Positions 7,654 to 16,458 of a DNA stretch of 64,000 nt are shown piece after piece (the first letter of the stretch is position 1; every line of letters begins with the position of its first letter). The notes under the pieces are model-generated. The model did not search any database. It saw nothing but the letters and a program-made list of their open reading frames with translations, and was not told the DNA's origin. Where the stretch lies: contig NZ_JAJSAX010000002.1 of the NCBI RefSeq assembly GCF_021261315.1, positions 558,001-622,000 on the forward strand. The letters are read 5' to 3'. The translations under genes and the position numbers were made by a program. Origin of the DNA: Epilithonimonas sp. JDS. GTDB taxonomy: Bacteria > Bacteroidota > Bacteroidia > Flavobacteriales > Weeksellaceae.

Positions 7654-8490
7654 ATGAGGTTATTTAAACTTCTGGCCATTGGTGTTGTGGGACTTTCCCT
7701 CACCTCTTGTGTCAGCAAAAAACAATTCGATGCGCTCAATCTAAACTACAAGCAATGTATTGAAGATGCAGGCGACAGAATGCGTCAAATCCAGGACTTG
7801 AAAGGTGAAAATGCTTCTCTTAAAGGTCAAAACGATCTTTTAGTAGGACAAAACAACGCCTTGAAATCCAGTCTGGACGCTTGTCTGTCCAACGCAGGAA
7901 AAGGTTCTGCAAACATTGACAAATTAGTTGGCGAGATCAATGCTTCCAACGCTTACATCAAACAATTGATCTCCGGAAAAAGTAAAAACGACAGTTTGAA
8001 CCTTGCTCTATCAAACAAATTGAAACGTTCTCTTGACAACGTTGCCGATCAGGATGTAGATGTAAAAGTTCTGAAAGGTGTGGTACTAATCTCATTATCA
8101 GACAAAATGCTATATCAGGTTGGGAAATATGACATCCAGCCGGCTGCAGCAGATGTGTTAGCCAAAGTTGCGAAAGTGATCAACGATTACGATACTTACA
8201 GCGTATTGATCGAGGGTAACACAGATAACACGCCACTTACAAGTGCCAATGCGCCAAGAGACAACTGGGATCTCTCCGCTCTTAGAGCGACTGCCGTTGC
8301 AAAAGTTCTACAAACCCAATTTGGTGTGAATCCTAACAGAATCACAGCCGGTGGTAGATCTGAGTACAATCCGAAAACGACCAACGCATCAGTTTCCGGA
8401 CGTGGCGAAAACCGTAGAACGGAGATCATCATTATGCCAAAATTGGATGAATTTATGAAATTGATGGACATTGCTCCAGTTAAGAAATAA
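7654..8490 (+). CDS. OmpA-family peptidoglycan-associated lipoprotein
   Basis: This 278-residue lipoprotein is expected to tie the outer membrane to peptidoglycan. The signal MRLFKLLAIGVVGLSLTSC puts the lipidated Cys at 19. A coiled-coil region (~25-85, KGENASLKGQNDLLVGQNN) follows. The C-terminal OmpA domain (~135-260) has the peptidoglycan-binding signature NTDNTPL…NWDLSALRA and GRGENRRTEI. A longer frame starts at 7603, but the lipobox position and the promoter-like element at 7593-7600 support the ATG at 7654. A strong terminator follows at 8537-8566, so this is a single-gene transcript. Homologues in flavobacteria are abundant outer-membrane proteins; a precise role is not inferable. 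Confidence 0.9.
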   Translation: MRLFKLLAIGVVGLSLTSCVSKKQFDALNLNYKQCIEDAGDRMRQIQDLKGENASLKGQNDLLVGQNNALKSSLDACLSNAGKGSANIDKLVGEINASNAYIKQLISGKSKNDSLNLALSNKLKRSLDNVADQDVDVKVLKGVVLISLSDKMLYQVGKYDIQPAAADVLAKVAKVINDYDTYSVLIEGNTDNTPLTSANAPRDNWDLSALRATAVAKVLQTQFGVNPNRITAGGRSEYNPKTTNASVSGRGENRRTEIIIMPKLDEFMKLMDIAPVKK

Positions 8491-8536
8491 ATGATAAACG
8501 ATGAATGATCATTGATTCATTCAGAGTTCAGAACTG

Positions 8537-8566
8537 AAACCTTGTCAGAAATGGCGAGGTTTTTTT
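8537..8566 (+). terminator. Intrinsic terminator after the OmpA-like gene
   Basis: Stem aaaccttgtc/ggcgaggttt (10 bp, two G-U pairs), loop agaaat, followed by a run of T. It lies 46 bp after the stop at 8490. Confidence 0.8.
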
Positions 8567-8580
8567 GTGCTTGTATTTTG

Positions 8581-8645
8581 GGCAACTTATCCGCCTTCCA
8601 CTCCCTCCCGAAACTTCGGGATCAACTCAAGTCGGGTTGCGGATT
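8581..8645 (-). ncRNA. Degenerate Flavo-1-like element, copy 3 (minus strand)
   Basis: Read on the minus strand, this keeps the block order of the copies at 488 and 27397: ccgcaacccga, gatccc, a short perfect hairpin (tcccgaa/ttcggga, 8606-8621), then agtggaaggcgg and a final aagttgcc. The long central stem-loop of the other copies is reduced to this 7-bp hairpin. The resemblance of the agtgga…gcgg side is clear; the rest is weak. It may be a decayed or miniature member of the same family. Confidence 0.35.
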
Positions 8646-8661
8646 TGTTATCCAATCAACA

Positions 8662-8693
8662 TTGGTTTTTAAATCCAAATTACATTAACTTTG
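8662..8693 (+). promoter_or_regulatory. Promoter of the O-methyltransferase gene
   Basis: TTG (8662-8664), 21-nt spacer, TAACTTTG (8686-8693) matches the Bacteroidota -33/-7 consensus. The start codon is 30 bp downstream. Confidence 0.5.
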
Positions 8694-8722
8694 AATATTG
8701 AATTTTAAATCTTGAATTCCGA

Positions 8723-9370
8723 ATGAGTTATTTCGAAGAATTAGACAAAGAGATGGATCGCTACCTGGAAGACAACGCTTCCCAGGAACCAGCGATCCTC
8801 AAAAAATTAAGAAAGGAAACTTACCAAAAAACAACACAACCTCATATGATTTCCGGCTATCTGCAAGGCAGATTGTTGAGTATTTTGTCGCATATCATTC
8901 AACCAAAAAATGTGTTGGAAATCGGAACTTTTACAGGTTATGCTGCCCTAAGTATTGCAGAAGGTTTGCCCAAAGACGGGAAAATCTACACGATCGATAA
9001 GAACGAAGATTTATCTTATATTCCGAACAAGTATTTTGCCGAAAGTGATTACAAAGATCAAATTGAATTCATCATCGGTGATGCGAAAGAAGAGATCAAA
9101 AAACTGGACAAAATTTGGGATTTGATTTTCATTGATGCGGACAAGGAAAGCTATCTGGAGTATCTGAAACTGATTAAACCAAATCTTCGTTCCGGAAGCA
9201 TCATTCTTATTGATAACGTGCTTTGGTACGGTAAAGTCTTGGAGAATAATCCAAAAGACAAACAGACAGAACAGATCAAACTGGTAAATAAAATCGTGGC
9301 CGAAGATCCCGATTTTGAAAATCTAATCCTACCTTTGCGAGACGGACTACATTTGATAAGAAAAAAATAA
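8723..9370 (+). CDS. SAM-dependent O-methyltransferase
   Basis: This 215-residue class I methyltransferase belongs to the caffeoyl-CoA/catechol O-methyltransferase-like family (Methyltransf_3). The SAM-binding motif I is VLEIGTFTGYAALSIAEGL (about residues 71-89). It is followed by the acidic ribose-binding residue in YTIDKN and the metal-binding IFIDADKESY and LIDNVLWYGKV segments, where the Asp/Asn residues of this family coordinate a divalent cation. Length is standard. The substrate is not deducible; bacterial members methylate various catechols or tRNA-like substrates. It has its own promoter-like sequence at 8662-8693. No obvious operon partner is present; the next gene starts 86 bp on. 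Confidence 0.9.
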   Translation: MSYFEELDKEMDRYLEDNASQEPAILKKLRKETYQKTTQPHMISGYLQGRLLSILSHIIQPKNVLEIGTFTGYAALSIAEGLPKDGKIYTIDKNEDLSYIPNKYFAESDYKDQIEFIIGDAKEEIKKLDKIWDLIFIDADKESYLEYLKLIKPNLRSGSIILIDNVLWYGKVLENNPKDKQTEQIKLVNKIVAEDPDFENLILPLRDGLHLIRKK

Positions 9371-9456
9371 AAAATTCAGAGATTTAGTTATTTAGAAATT
9401 ATTAGAATTCATTTTAATTTCTTAATTTTCTTAATCTTTAAATCCCTCAATCTATT

Positions 9457-10173
9457 ATGAACAAAGGAATTTGCAACGTTTCCATCGCTCCGCTGAGAGC
9501 AGACTGCTCCGACAAAAGTGAAATCGTAACACAACTTCTGTACGGCGAATCTGCCGACATCATAGATGTTTCCAACAATTGGACAAGAATCCGCACTCAT
9601 TACGACAACTACGAAGCGTGGATGGACACGAAACAAATCACGCCTGTTTCTGAAGAATATTTAGCCTCAAGAAAAACCAATCTTATCAAAGAAGCTTTCC
9701 AATCGACGATGACGGAAAGCGGAAAAGTGCTTTTATCAATGGGATCAGAAGTAACTTTTGAAACCAGTTCGCCAACGCGCGGACACGACCTCAGCGAAAG
9801 CATTGTGAATTGTGCCAAAGAATTTTTGAATGTTCCTTACTTATGGGGCGGAAAAAGTTTTTTCGGGATCGATTGCAGTGGATTTACGCAGATAATTTAT
9901 AAAATTCACGGCATCAAAATCCCGAGAGATACTTATCAGCAAGCAGAAATCGGCGAAGCACTGACTTTCATCGAGGAAGCGAAACCTGGCGATCTCGCCT
10001 TTTTTGAAAACTCGGAAGGAAGAATTATTCACGTTGGATTTATTTTGGCCGATCAGAAAATCATTCACGCGCACGGAAAAGTGCGGATTGACAGTCTGGA
10101 TTCATCAGGGATCTTCAACAAAGATCAAAATAAGCACACGCACAAATTGAGGTTTATCAGATCATATTTTTAG
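9457..10173 (+). CDS. NlpC/P60 family peptidase with N-terminal SH3-like domain
   Basis: This 238-residue protein has an SH3b-like domain (~1-60: APLRADCSDKSEIVTQLLYGE…WTRIRTHYDNYEAWMD) and a C40 NlpC/P60 domain (~110-238). The catalytic Cys140 is in GIDCSGF, His192 is in RIIHVGF, and the third polar residue is in IIHAHG (204-206). Such enzymes cut D-gamma-glutamyl-meso-diaminopimelate bonds in cell-wall peptides. No signal peptide is visible, so, as in related Bacteroidota enzymes, it may act on recycled muropeptides in the cytoplasm or be exported by another route. It begins the plus-strand run of small genes extending to 22368. The following genes also carry SH3-like repeats. Confidence 0.9.
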   Translation: MNKGICNVSIAPLRADCSDKSEIVTQLLYGESADIIDVSNNWTRIRTHYDNYEAWMDTKQITPVSEEYLASRKTNLIKEAFQSTMTESGKVLLSMGSEVTFETSSPTRGHDLSESIVNCAKEFLNVPYLWGGKSFFGIDCSGFTQIIYKIHGIKIPRDTYQQAEIGEALTFIEEAKPGDLAFFENSEGRIIHVGFILADQKIIHAHGKVRIDSLDSSGIFNKDQNKHTHKLRFIRSYF

Positions 10174-10294
10174 ATATTTTTCTAAGGCAAATTATTGTAA
10201 TTTTTATTTTCTCATAACATTCTGAAAATCATTTCTGAGTGGAACATATCTTGTTGTAAATTTGAAATACTTTCAAATAAAATCATCTGATAAT

Positions 10295-11020
10295 ATGAAA
10301 ATATTATTATTTATTTCTCTCCTTTTCGCTGAAGTTTATCAAGCGCAACTTTTCATCATTAATGATAAAGATGGTTTTACCAATGTGCGTCAAAAAGCAG
10401 ATCAAAATTCCAAAATTATTGGCAAAATAATGGAAGGTCAAGCTTTTGCAATCGACAGCTTTGTGGAAGATGAAGAAAACAAATCGAAGAATTGGACGGC
10501 TGTACAACTTCCAACCAATGTTGATAAAAATTTGACTTTTATAAGATTTGAAGGCGAAGAAAAGACTGGCTACATTCACAAAAGCCGATTGGTAGAATTG
10601 GAAACCTTACCAAAATTTGAGATAAATGAAGTGAATCCAAATCAAGTCACTCATTATTATAAAGACTTTGAAATCGAGATCGAGACACAAGTTTTCAGGA
10701 AATCTGACCACCAAATAACCCGATCTGAAAAAGGCCACTACATCATCGATGGTAAGAGAGCTTACCCTTATTATGGCGGAGAAAGTCCAGAAATCAAAAG
10801 CATTAAAATCAAATCCAAAAATCAAATTTTCGAGATTCCGAAAATTGCTTTTAAAAATCTGATGATGACCAATGCAAGAAATACAACGGTTTATAAGGGA
10901 AATAATGAAGAGTTGTATATCGTGTTCAATGCTGGAGATGGCGCAGATTTTTATCAAATTATTTTTTGTATCAAAAGCAACCAATTGATTTCGAGAACTA
11001 TTACTTCTACAATTCCTTAG
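10295..11020 (+). CDS. Secreted SH3-domain protein
   Basis: This 241-residue protein starts with a signal peptide (MKILLFISLLFAEVYQAQ, cleavage after about 18), then an SH3b-type domain: DGFTNVRQKADQNSKIIGKI, ending in EEKTGYIHKSRL near residue 100. The C-terminal half is polar and beta-rich with no recognised family. The start was set at 10295, since an upstream in-frame codon (10262) would put a polar tail in front of the signal peptide. SH3b domains commonly bind cell-wall peptides. It resembles the next gene in layout and follows the NlpC/P60 peptidase, so a cell-wall-associated role is likely but not shown. Confidence 0.75.
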   Translation: MKILLFISLLFAEVYQAQLFIINDKDGFTNVRQKADQNSKIIGKIMEGQAFAIDSFVEDEENKSKNWTAVQLPTNVDKNLTFIRFEGEEKTGYIHKSRLVELETLPKFEINEVNPNQVTHYYKDFEIEIETQVFRKSDHQITRSEKGHYIIDGKRAYPYYGGESPEIKSIKIKSKNQIFEIPKIAFKNLMMTNARNTTVYKGNNEELYIVFNAGDGADFYQIIFCIKSNQLISRTITSTIP

Positions 11021-11063
11021 AATCTGATTATTTCTGATTTAAAATAATTAAAAAAACACATCG

Positions 11064-11789
11064 ATGATAAAAATATCAGCTTTAATTTTATTAATTCCGT
11101 TCGCCACTTTTGGGCAGATCGACAATCGTGGATTAATTCTTCCAAAAATTGACAGCTTGAAAAATAGCGATAAATACTGTTGCATTCTTTCTCCATTAGA
11201 AGGTTTTTCCGTTTATGACCAACCGAAAGGCAAAATCATTGGAAGCCTGAAAAGATTTGGCGATGCGAAAAAAGACGACCAAGTTCCTTACAAAATCTAC
11301 CTAATCAGCGGAAATAAGAAGACTCAGGTTGATAATTACAGGGAAATTGGCTACGAGATTTTTGCTATCAATTACACTGACGTTTCAAATGGCTTTTTGA
11401 AAATATTGGATCCGTCTAAAAGCTATTGGCTCAGTGTTTCCGAAATCAACAAAAAAGATTTCAAAACCGTGAATTGGATGAACCATCTAATCAACCAAAG
11501 CGCTGATGTGTTGGGATATTATGCCAAAGATTCCGGACTGAACTTGCGGAAAGAACCAAATGCGAAAAGTGAAATAATTGGTTCAGTTCGTGGCGAATTA
11601 TTCGAGATCAAACTGACAAATCAAACCTCGGGACAATGGTGCAAAGTGAAAATTACAAAACACAAAGAACACCCTTGCGAGACCGACTTGAGCGAAAGAG
11701 AAAACATAGAATACCAATCAGAAGGCTGGCTGAAAATCATTGATGATAATGGCGAACCTAACATTTTCAGCTATACCAGAGGTTGTTGA
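11064..11789 (+). CDS. Secreted protein with C-terminal SH3 domain
   Basis: This 241-residue protein has signal peptide MIKISALILLIPFATFGQ. A first region (~35-130) contains a weak SH3-like repeat (EGFSVYDQPKGKIIGSL). A clear SH3b domain follows at about 148-225 (DSGLNLRKEPNAKSEIIGSV…GQWCKVKI). There are paired cysteines at about 38-39 and near the C-terminus (HPCETD, RGC at the end). It lies 43 bp after another secreted SH3 protein and may be in the same transcript. The exact function is unknown. The NLRKEPN…G turn is the standard SH3b signature, so the fold call is solid. Confidence 0.75.
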   Translation: MIKISALILLIPFATFGQIDNRGLILPKIDSLKNSDKYCCILSPLEGFSVYDQPKGKIIGSLKRFGDAKKDDQVPYKIYLISGNKKTQVDNYREIGYEIFAINYTDVSNGFLKILDPSKSYWLSVSEINKKDFKTVNWMNHLINQSADVLGYYAKDSGLNLRKEPNAKSEIIGSVRGELFEIKLTNQTSGQWCKVKITKHKEHPCETDLSERENIEYQSEGWLKIIDDNGEPNIFSYTRGC

Positions 11790-11892
11790 TAATTTAGATA
11801 TAATTGTACATTTTGTATTAAAAAACCAAATTTGGCGGTTATTTTGATGTGGTAATTTAACATTAACGTTCATTAATAAAAAACACAAAATT

Positions 11893-12357
11893 ATGGGATT
11901 CAACATTGCTGGCTTACTTATGAAAAGCCAAATGACCGAGCAGCAAATCGAAGATTTTTTAGAAACAAAAATTACTTATTCTTCTACAGTAGATTTTGAA
12001 GAAGCGACAAGTGGTTCACGCGACCAAAATACGATTGACGTACTACAAACAGACAGCGGAACATTGATCATCACAGAACTTGGACAGCTCTATGACATTA
12101 CAGATTTTGAAGGCGAGATCATCCAGTTTATGATTTCTGATGTTTCGGACACTTACTATTTTGAGAAATACAACAACAAAGTTCTTGAGAGGAAATACAT
12201 CTATTCACAAGGAGAAATTGCTGAAGACGAAGGTTCTGGAATCATTACGGAAGATGCTGAAATCTTGGATTTGGTTTGGGAATTTGCCGACCATTATTTG
12301 CAAAACGACTTTACCAAAAATCTATTTTCTCAGAAATTCAAACGCTATCAAATATAA
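11893..12357 (+). CDS. Small acidic cytosolic protein, possible immunity-type
   Basis: This 154-residue acidic protein has no signal peptide or membrane segment: MGFNIAGLLMKSQMTEQQIEDFLETKI, then alternating beta-like strands (TLIITELGQLYDITDFEGEIIQFMI) and a C-terminal helix (VWEFADHYLQNDFTKNLF). I do not recognise a family. It ends 5 bp before the DUF2004 gene, so the two are co-transcribed. Size, acidity and position beside DUF2004 and other immunity-like genes suggest an immunity or antitoxin-like protein, but this is inference from context only. Confidence 0.6.
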   Translation: MGFNIAGLLMKSQMTEQQIEDFLETKITYSSTVDFEEATSGSRDQNTIDVLQTDSGTLIITELGQLYDITDFEGEIIQFMISDVSDTYYFEKYNNKVLERKYIYSQGEIAEDEGSGIITEDAEILDLVWEFADHYLQNDFTKNLFSQKFKRYQI

Positions 12358-12362
12358 TTAAA

Positions 12363-12869
12363 ATGGCAAAATATATTTTACCACCGATTGGCGAAATAGA
12401 TTTGGATAGTTTGAAGGATTATTATTGTTGGGAACAAGAGTTTAATGGAAAAATAATTACCATTGACATCAATTTTGAGAAGACCAATATTGACCAAAGC
12501 AAAATGGACATTATTAAATCCTTTATTGAAAATATCAGCAAATTTGATGTTCAAAACAGAAGCTACATTGATGATGATTTCAGAAGCGAAAACAGCGAAG
12601 TTGTGAAAGAATATGTCACATTCCACGTAGAAGATCTGGGCAGCGAGTTTTTGGAAACAATAGGAATTTCTAGTGAAAACACTGACAAAGAACAATCATT
12701 TTTAGAGAAGTTATTTCTCTCAAGAATCGGATTTTATCCCGACGAAAAATATGGCACGCCGCATTTTGCAGTTTTTGATTATACGTTTGGCAGAGATATT
12801 ACAGACCAATTAATTGTCGTAAATACCGATGCAGAAGGTAATTTGGATCTTTTGAGTTGGGAAAGCTGA
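12363..12869 (+). CDS. DUF2004 family protein
   Basis: This is a 168-residue acidic cytosolic protein of the DUF2004 type. It begins MAKYILPPIGEIDLDSLKDYY, the usual family start, and ends with the family-like block FAVFDYTFGRDITDQLIVVN. A longer open frame reaches back to 12276 but would overlap the previous gene by 80 bp; the MAKY start at 12363 is five bases after the upstream stop. DUF2004 proteins are found in polymorphic-toxin loci and have been proposed as immunity proteins. No toxin is visible in this window, so the function stays open. Confidence 0.75.
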   Translation: MAKYILPPIGEIDLDSLKDYYCWEQEFNGKIITIDINFEKTNIDQSKMDIIKSFIENISKFDVQNRSYIDDDFRSENSEVVKEYVTFHVEDLGSEFLETIGISSENTDKEQSFLEKLFLSRIGFYPDEKYGTPHFAVFDYTFGRDITDQLIVVNTDAEGNLDLLSWES

Positions 12870-12917
12870 TAATATTGAAAAGTATAAAATTACATTCATT
12901 ATCTTTAAATAAAAACT

Positions 12918-13556
12918 ATGCTATTCATTTTTGGAACCAAAAGAGTTGGGAAAACTATCAAAACCGGAACATTCCAATGTCCCAGATGTAATTGCGAGCG
13001 AGATTATTTGCTTAAACAAAATAAAAAATTCTTTTCACTATTTTTTATTCCCGTAATTCCGCTGAACAATGTGGGCGACACTTTGCAATGCACATTTTGT
13101 AAGACAGAATACATCCCGAGCACCATTTTAGCACCTGACGAATACACTTCTTCTACTGCAACAATCGATGGTTTGGAAAGACCAATTGCTTCTGCAGGCA
13201 AACGAATTGGAAGCTACATCATTGATGCCATTTTCTTGACTTTGCTCAATTTTCCGCTTGCATTTGCCGTGAAATATTTGCCCAAAATTTTTAATGATCA
13301 GTTCTTTTTGGCAATTTTTCCACTTTGGATCATTTACTTTTTTGTGATGGAATTATTTTTCAAAGGCACCATTGGAAAGAAGATCTGCTCCATCGATACC
13401 ATTTCCGAGGATATGGAAAAACCAATTACCGCTCTTCGATATTTACTGAGAAGTATTGTGAAAACAGTTCCCGTCATCAACATCATTTTCCTGTTTAATG
13501 ACAAGCATAAAGGTTGTCACGATTTTGTTGCCAATACGATTGTGGTGGAAAAGTAA
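12918..13556 (+). CDS. Zinc-ribbon and RDD-domain membrane protein
   Basis: This 212-residue protein is built of an N-terminal zinc ribbon (Cys pairs in QCPRCNCERDY at ~21-26 and QCTFCKTEY at ~55-58) and an RDD membrane domain (~93-212). The RDD part starts with the signature AGKRIGSYIIDAIFLTLL and continues with FFKGTIGKKICSIDTI, with about three transmembrane segments. The two Cys pairs would bind one Zn. RDD proteins are small membrane proteins, some linked to ion transport; the fused ribbon appears in several Bacteroidota proteins. It is plus-strand, in the accessory run, with 48 bp before it and 28 bp after it, so it may share a transcript with its neighbours. Confidence 0.75.
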   Translation: MLFIFGTKRVGKTIKTGTFQCPRCNCERDYLLKQNKKFFSLFFIPVIPLNNVGDTLQCTFCKTEYIPSTILAPDEYTSSTATIDGLERPIASAGKRIGSYIIDAIFLTLLNFPLAFAVKYLPKIFNDQFFLAIFPLWIIYFFVMELFFKGTIGKKICSIDTISEDMEKPITALRYLLRSIVKTVPVINIIFLFNDKHKGCHDFVANTIVVEK

Positions 13557-13584
13557 TAACTTTAAGAAATACTTAAACACAAAA

Positions 13585-14427
13585 ATGAAAGCTACAAAAC
13601 TCTGTGCCTTATTGTTATTTCCAGCATCTTTTTTTTCACAAATCAATTCAGAGAAATTTGTCATAGATGATGATGGAATTACCGTTGAAAAAGCTGACAG
13701 CACCAAAAAATATGATGAAGTTTTCAACAATAACAACAGCATCTACTCACTCGGGAAGAAATTCACTTATTCCTACTATTATCAAAATGCGGGAGGTGAA
13801 AAATTCCTGATTAAAAAAGGACAAAACATTATGCAGCCACAAGGGCACACCATTCCTGATTGGGAATTTGTTCCCTTCGAACGGCAGGATAATGAAACTA
13901 TTAATCATATAATTTTACAAACCTTTTCAGGAAATCCGTTTCAAAAAGAAATTCCGGAGTACAATCAAACTGCAATTGGTTATGATCACAAAATGAATAA
14001 TGGCCAATCATTTACAATGGAAATGACTGGTGCCATCGAAAATGAAATGAATGTCTGGATCCATCCGCCAAGAAGCAATTTTTTCAAAATTCTGGAATTG
14101 AATCCTTTTCCTTACATCAAAGCACCTTATAAAATTGGAAACCAATGGAACTGGAAACTCAAAATCGGCGACCATTGGGCGGAGAAAAGATGGCTGGAAT
14201 GGAAAGGAGAAATCGAAAATAATTACGCATACGAAATCATCGACAAGAAAAATATTACAACAAAATTGGGTAATCTAGAATGTTACGTGATCGATGCAAA
14301 AGCGAAAAGCAGGATCGGCGAAACTGAACTCACTTCCTACTACAACTTCAATTTTGGTTTTGTAAAACTCGAATATAAAAATATTGATGGCACAAAAACG
14401 GTTTTAGAACTTGAAAAAGTGGAATGA
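13585..14427 (+). CDS. Secreted protein of unknown function
   Basis: This 280-residue protein has a signal peptide (MKATKLCALLLFPASFFSQ). The mature part is beta-rich, with many aromatic residues: SYYYQNAGGEKFLIKKGQN, NVWIHPPRSNFFKILELNPFP, and a late YNFNFGFVKLEYKNIDGTK block that reads like the closing strands of an extracytoplasmic lipocalin-like or beta-sandwich domain. The start is the ATG at 13585; an upstream in-frame ATG would overlap the RDD gene by 59 bp. No family was recognised. It is probably periplasmic or surface exposed. Confidence 0.65.
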   Translation: MKATKLCALLLFPASFFSQINSEKFVIDDDGITVEKADSTKKYDEVFNNNNSIYSLGKKFTYSYYYQNAGGEKFLIKKGQNIMQPQGHTIPDWEFVPFERQDNETINHIILQTFSGNPFQKEIPEYNQTAIGYDHKMNNGQSFTMEMTGAIENEMNVWIHPPRSNFFKILELNPFPYIKAPYKIGNQWNWKLKIGDHWAEKRWLEWKGEIENNYAYEIIDKKNITTKLGNLECYVIDAKAKSRIGETELTSYYNFNFGFVKLEYKNIDGTKTVLELEKVE

Positions 14428-14495
14428 ATCAGTACTGAAGACCAAGATTCGGAATAATATAACTTCCAAATCTAAAAAATTAAAAACCAACACAA

Positions 14496-15473
14496 ATGAA
14501 AACCATAACAATTCTCATATTTTCAATCACAATTATTGCTTGTGAGAAATCTGAAAAAACTAAAATTTCGGACAATGAAAAGCCACGAACAGATGCCGCA
14601 GTATTTGATAAAAATAGCGACAGCGTTGCGCTTCTGCAACTGACAAAAAATCTGTACGACTGGGAAGAAAACAAAAGCAAAACCGAAGATTTCCCGACTA
14701 TACAAAAGGATAAGAAAGATACTGTCTATTCAGAAATTGATTTTAAAAAGCATCAATCAAGGCTGCAGGATCTCAGAAATAGTAATTTATTCTCTGAGAA
14801 ATTCATCAGCAACTATAACAGAATTGCAAGTTCCATAGATAAAGAATTACAAAAAGGAACGATGGTTTATAACATTGGAGAGTTGCCACCTTATGGGAAT
14901 GGATCAAATCCCTGGTGCAATTGTCAGGATGTTCCGGATGGTTTTTTGGATAAGATTTGGATAATGAACCTTGCGATCAAAGAGAACATTGCATCTTACA
15001 ATTGGAGCTGGGGCGATGGACTGGTCTATCACATCGAGGCTATCCGGGAAAATAAGAGTTGGAAAATTCTAAATATGGACGGTTTTGACTATGATAGTTT
15101 CATTAGAACCTTTCAGAAAAATAATGATTTTACAGGTTATTGGGAAAACGGGATGGTCACAATCAGCGTTAGCAAAACATCGCTCAACTTTGAGTACCAC
15201 GGCCAATGTATGTACACCTACCCTATCAAGCAGCTAAGCGACACGGACTTCGAAATGATTTGGGCACGGGAAATGGATTGTAAATTCGATAACGGAACTG
15301 ACAGAAAATTTGGCCTGAAAAATGTTCCTGAAATCGGAAAAGCTTTTGCGAGATTCAGTCTTAAAAATAAAGTTCTGAACGTGGATTATTATTACAAAGA
15401 TTGGGTTGATAAATACAGCAAAGAGGTTCACGAAGGTGTTTTCACTTCGGATTTTTATAAAAAAAATTATTAA
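14496..15473 (+). CDS. Predicted lipoprotein of unknown function
   Basis: This 325-residue lipoprotein has signal MKTITILIFSITIIAC, with the lipid Cys at 16. A charged linker (~20-75) is followed by a helical segment (HQSRLQDLRNSNLFSEKFISNY) and a beta-rich segment (WSWGDGLVYHIEAIRENKSWKI) that resembles the periplasmic NTF2-like folds found in small bacterial lipoproteins. A C-terminal beta-rich half follows (YWENGMVTISVSKTSLNFEY). A Trp-Cys-Asn-Cys cluster lies near 146-148. I recognise no exact family. It ends 3 bp before the next gene, so the two are co-transcribed. Confidence 0.65.
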   Translation: MKTITILIFSITIIACEKSEKTKISDNEKPRTDAAVFDKNSDSVALLQLTKNLYDWEENKSKTEDFPTIQKDKKDTVYSEIDFKKHQSRLQDLRNSNLFSEKFISNYNRIASSIDKELQKGTMVYNIGELPPYGNGSNPWCNCQDVPDGFLDKIWIMNLAIKENIASYNWSWGDGLVYHIEAIRENKSWKILNMDGFDYDSFIRTFQKNNDFTGYWENGMVTISVSKTSLNFEYHGQCMYTYPIKQLSDTDFEMIWAREMDCKFDNGTDRKFGLKNVPEIGKAFARFSLKNKVLNVDYYYKDWVDKYSKEVHEGVFTSDFYKKNY

Positions 15474-15476
15474 AAA

Positions 15477-16250
15477 ATGAATCAAAACTTCAAATTCATA
15501 TTCGTTTTCTTCATTCTATGCTCTGGACAAACTTTTTCTCAAATGGCAGGAAAAGGAAATTTCTACAAAGAAATTAAGAATTATGATCTTTCGAAGATCA
15601 TCGATCCAAAAAGCATTTTGACTGAAGACAGAGAAAATACCAAAGAAAAAATGCAGAAAGCTGAACCGATTGGTTTTATAGGAGATGATTATCAGCGACT
15701 TTATATTCATTATAATTCTATTAACAAAAATCCAAAAAATCCGTACGAATATCTTGTAAAAGGAAAAACCAAAGTTAAAAATACAGTCAGATCTTTTGAA
15801 GGAAAATTGCTCATCAAAAAAGCAAATATTGAAAAAAACAGTGATTTCCCTAATTATCAACAGGGTTTTGCAACATGTGAATTGATTTTGAATGAAGATA
15901 AAAATCTGACGTCTACAGGATTTTTCAAAGGCGTCATAACGGTTGGCTACATTATAGATCCAAAAAATAATTTCCGATATGATGCTTTGATGTTTTACGC
16001 AGACATTTTCAGCAACAACGAGTTCAAAGGCACTTGGACGAGTTACAAAACAAAAATATCTAAAAAATGCAATTGGGGCGATTACAGAATACCAAATAGT
16101 GGCGACTTGGATATTGGCGCCGGAGAGTTTATGCCAAACCCAAAATATCTTGACAAAGGCTGGAAATATTACACACTCACAATGTATGGAGAGCCAAAAA
16201 ACGATGTGGAACTGGCACGGAAAAAGGAAGAAATGAATTGGTGGAAATAA
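15477..16250 (+). CDS. Secreted protein of unknown function
   Basis: This 257-residue protein has a signal peptide (to about residue 22, FILCSGQTFSQ). The mature chain starts with a lysine-rich helix (KEIKNYDLSKIIDPKS), then beta-like strands with a conserved-looking GFIGDDYQRLYIHYN block and a C-terminal DKGWKYYTLTMYGEP. I do not recognise the family. It starts 3 bp after the upstream lipoprotein gene, so the two probably act together or at least are expressed together. Several small-protein families in polymorphic-toxin loci of Bacteroidota look like this (secreted, charged, single domain), but no specific match is claimed. Confidence 0.65.
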   Translation: MNQNFKFIFVFFILCSGQTFSQMAGKGNFYKEIKNYDLSKIIDPKSILTEDRENTKEKMQKAEPIGFIGDDYQRLYIHYNSINKNPKNPYEYLVKGKTKVKNTVRSFEGKLLIKKANIEKNSDFPNYQQGFATCELILNEDKNLTSTGFFKGVITVGYIIDPKNNFRYDALMFYADIFSNNEFKGTWTSYKTKISKKCNWGDYRIPNSGDLDIGAGEFMPNPKYLDKGWKYYTLTMYGEPKNDVELARKKEEMNWWK

Positions 16251-16270
16251 AAAAATAAAACCATAATTAA

Positions 16271-16442
16271 AAATATAATAAACTCCTAAGCATAGATTTT
16301 ATTAAAAACACCATTACGATCCATCACAAAAAAGAGGGAATTCCGCTAGAAATCAGACAAATGTTCCGTTCCGAAAATCCAAAGACCGAGAAATATAAAA
16401 TCCTGGCGAAAAACAAATTTGTGATGATCTGGGAAAAATTAT
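16271..16442 (+). pseudogene. Possible gene remnant (C-terminal fragment)
   Basis: An open frame runs from 16271 to a TAA at 16440-16442. It reads like real protein (IDFIKNTITIHHKKEGIPLE, then FRSENPKTEKYKILAKNKFVMIWEKL) but lacks any start codon near its beginning; the first Met is at 16361. Upstream it meets a stop at 16268. It looks like the tail of a gene whose front has been lost, lying between two intact plus-strand genes. No family was recognised. Confidence 0.35.
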
Positions 16443-16458
16443 AAAAACACAAACCATT

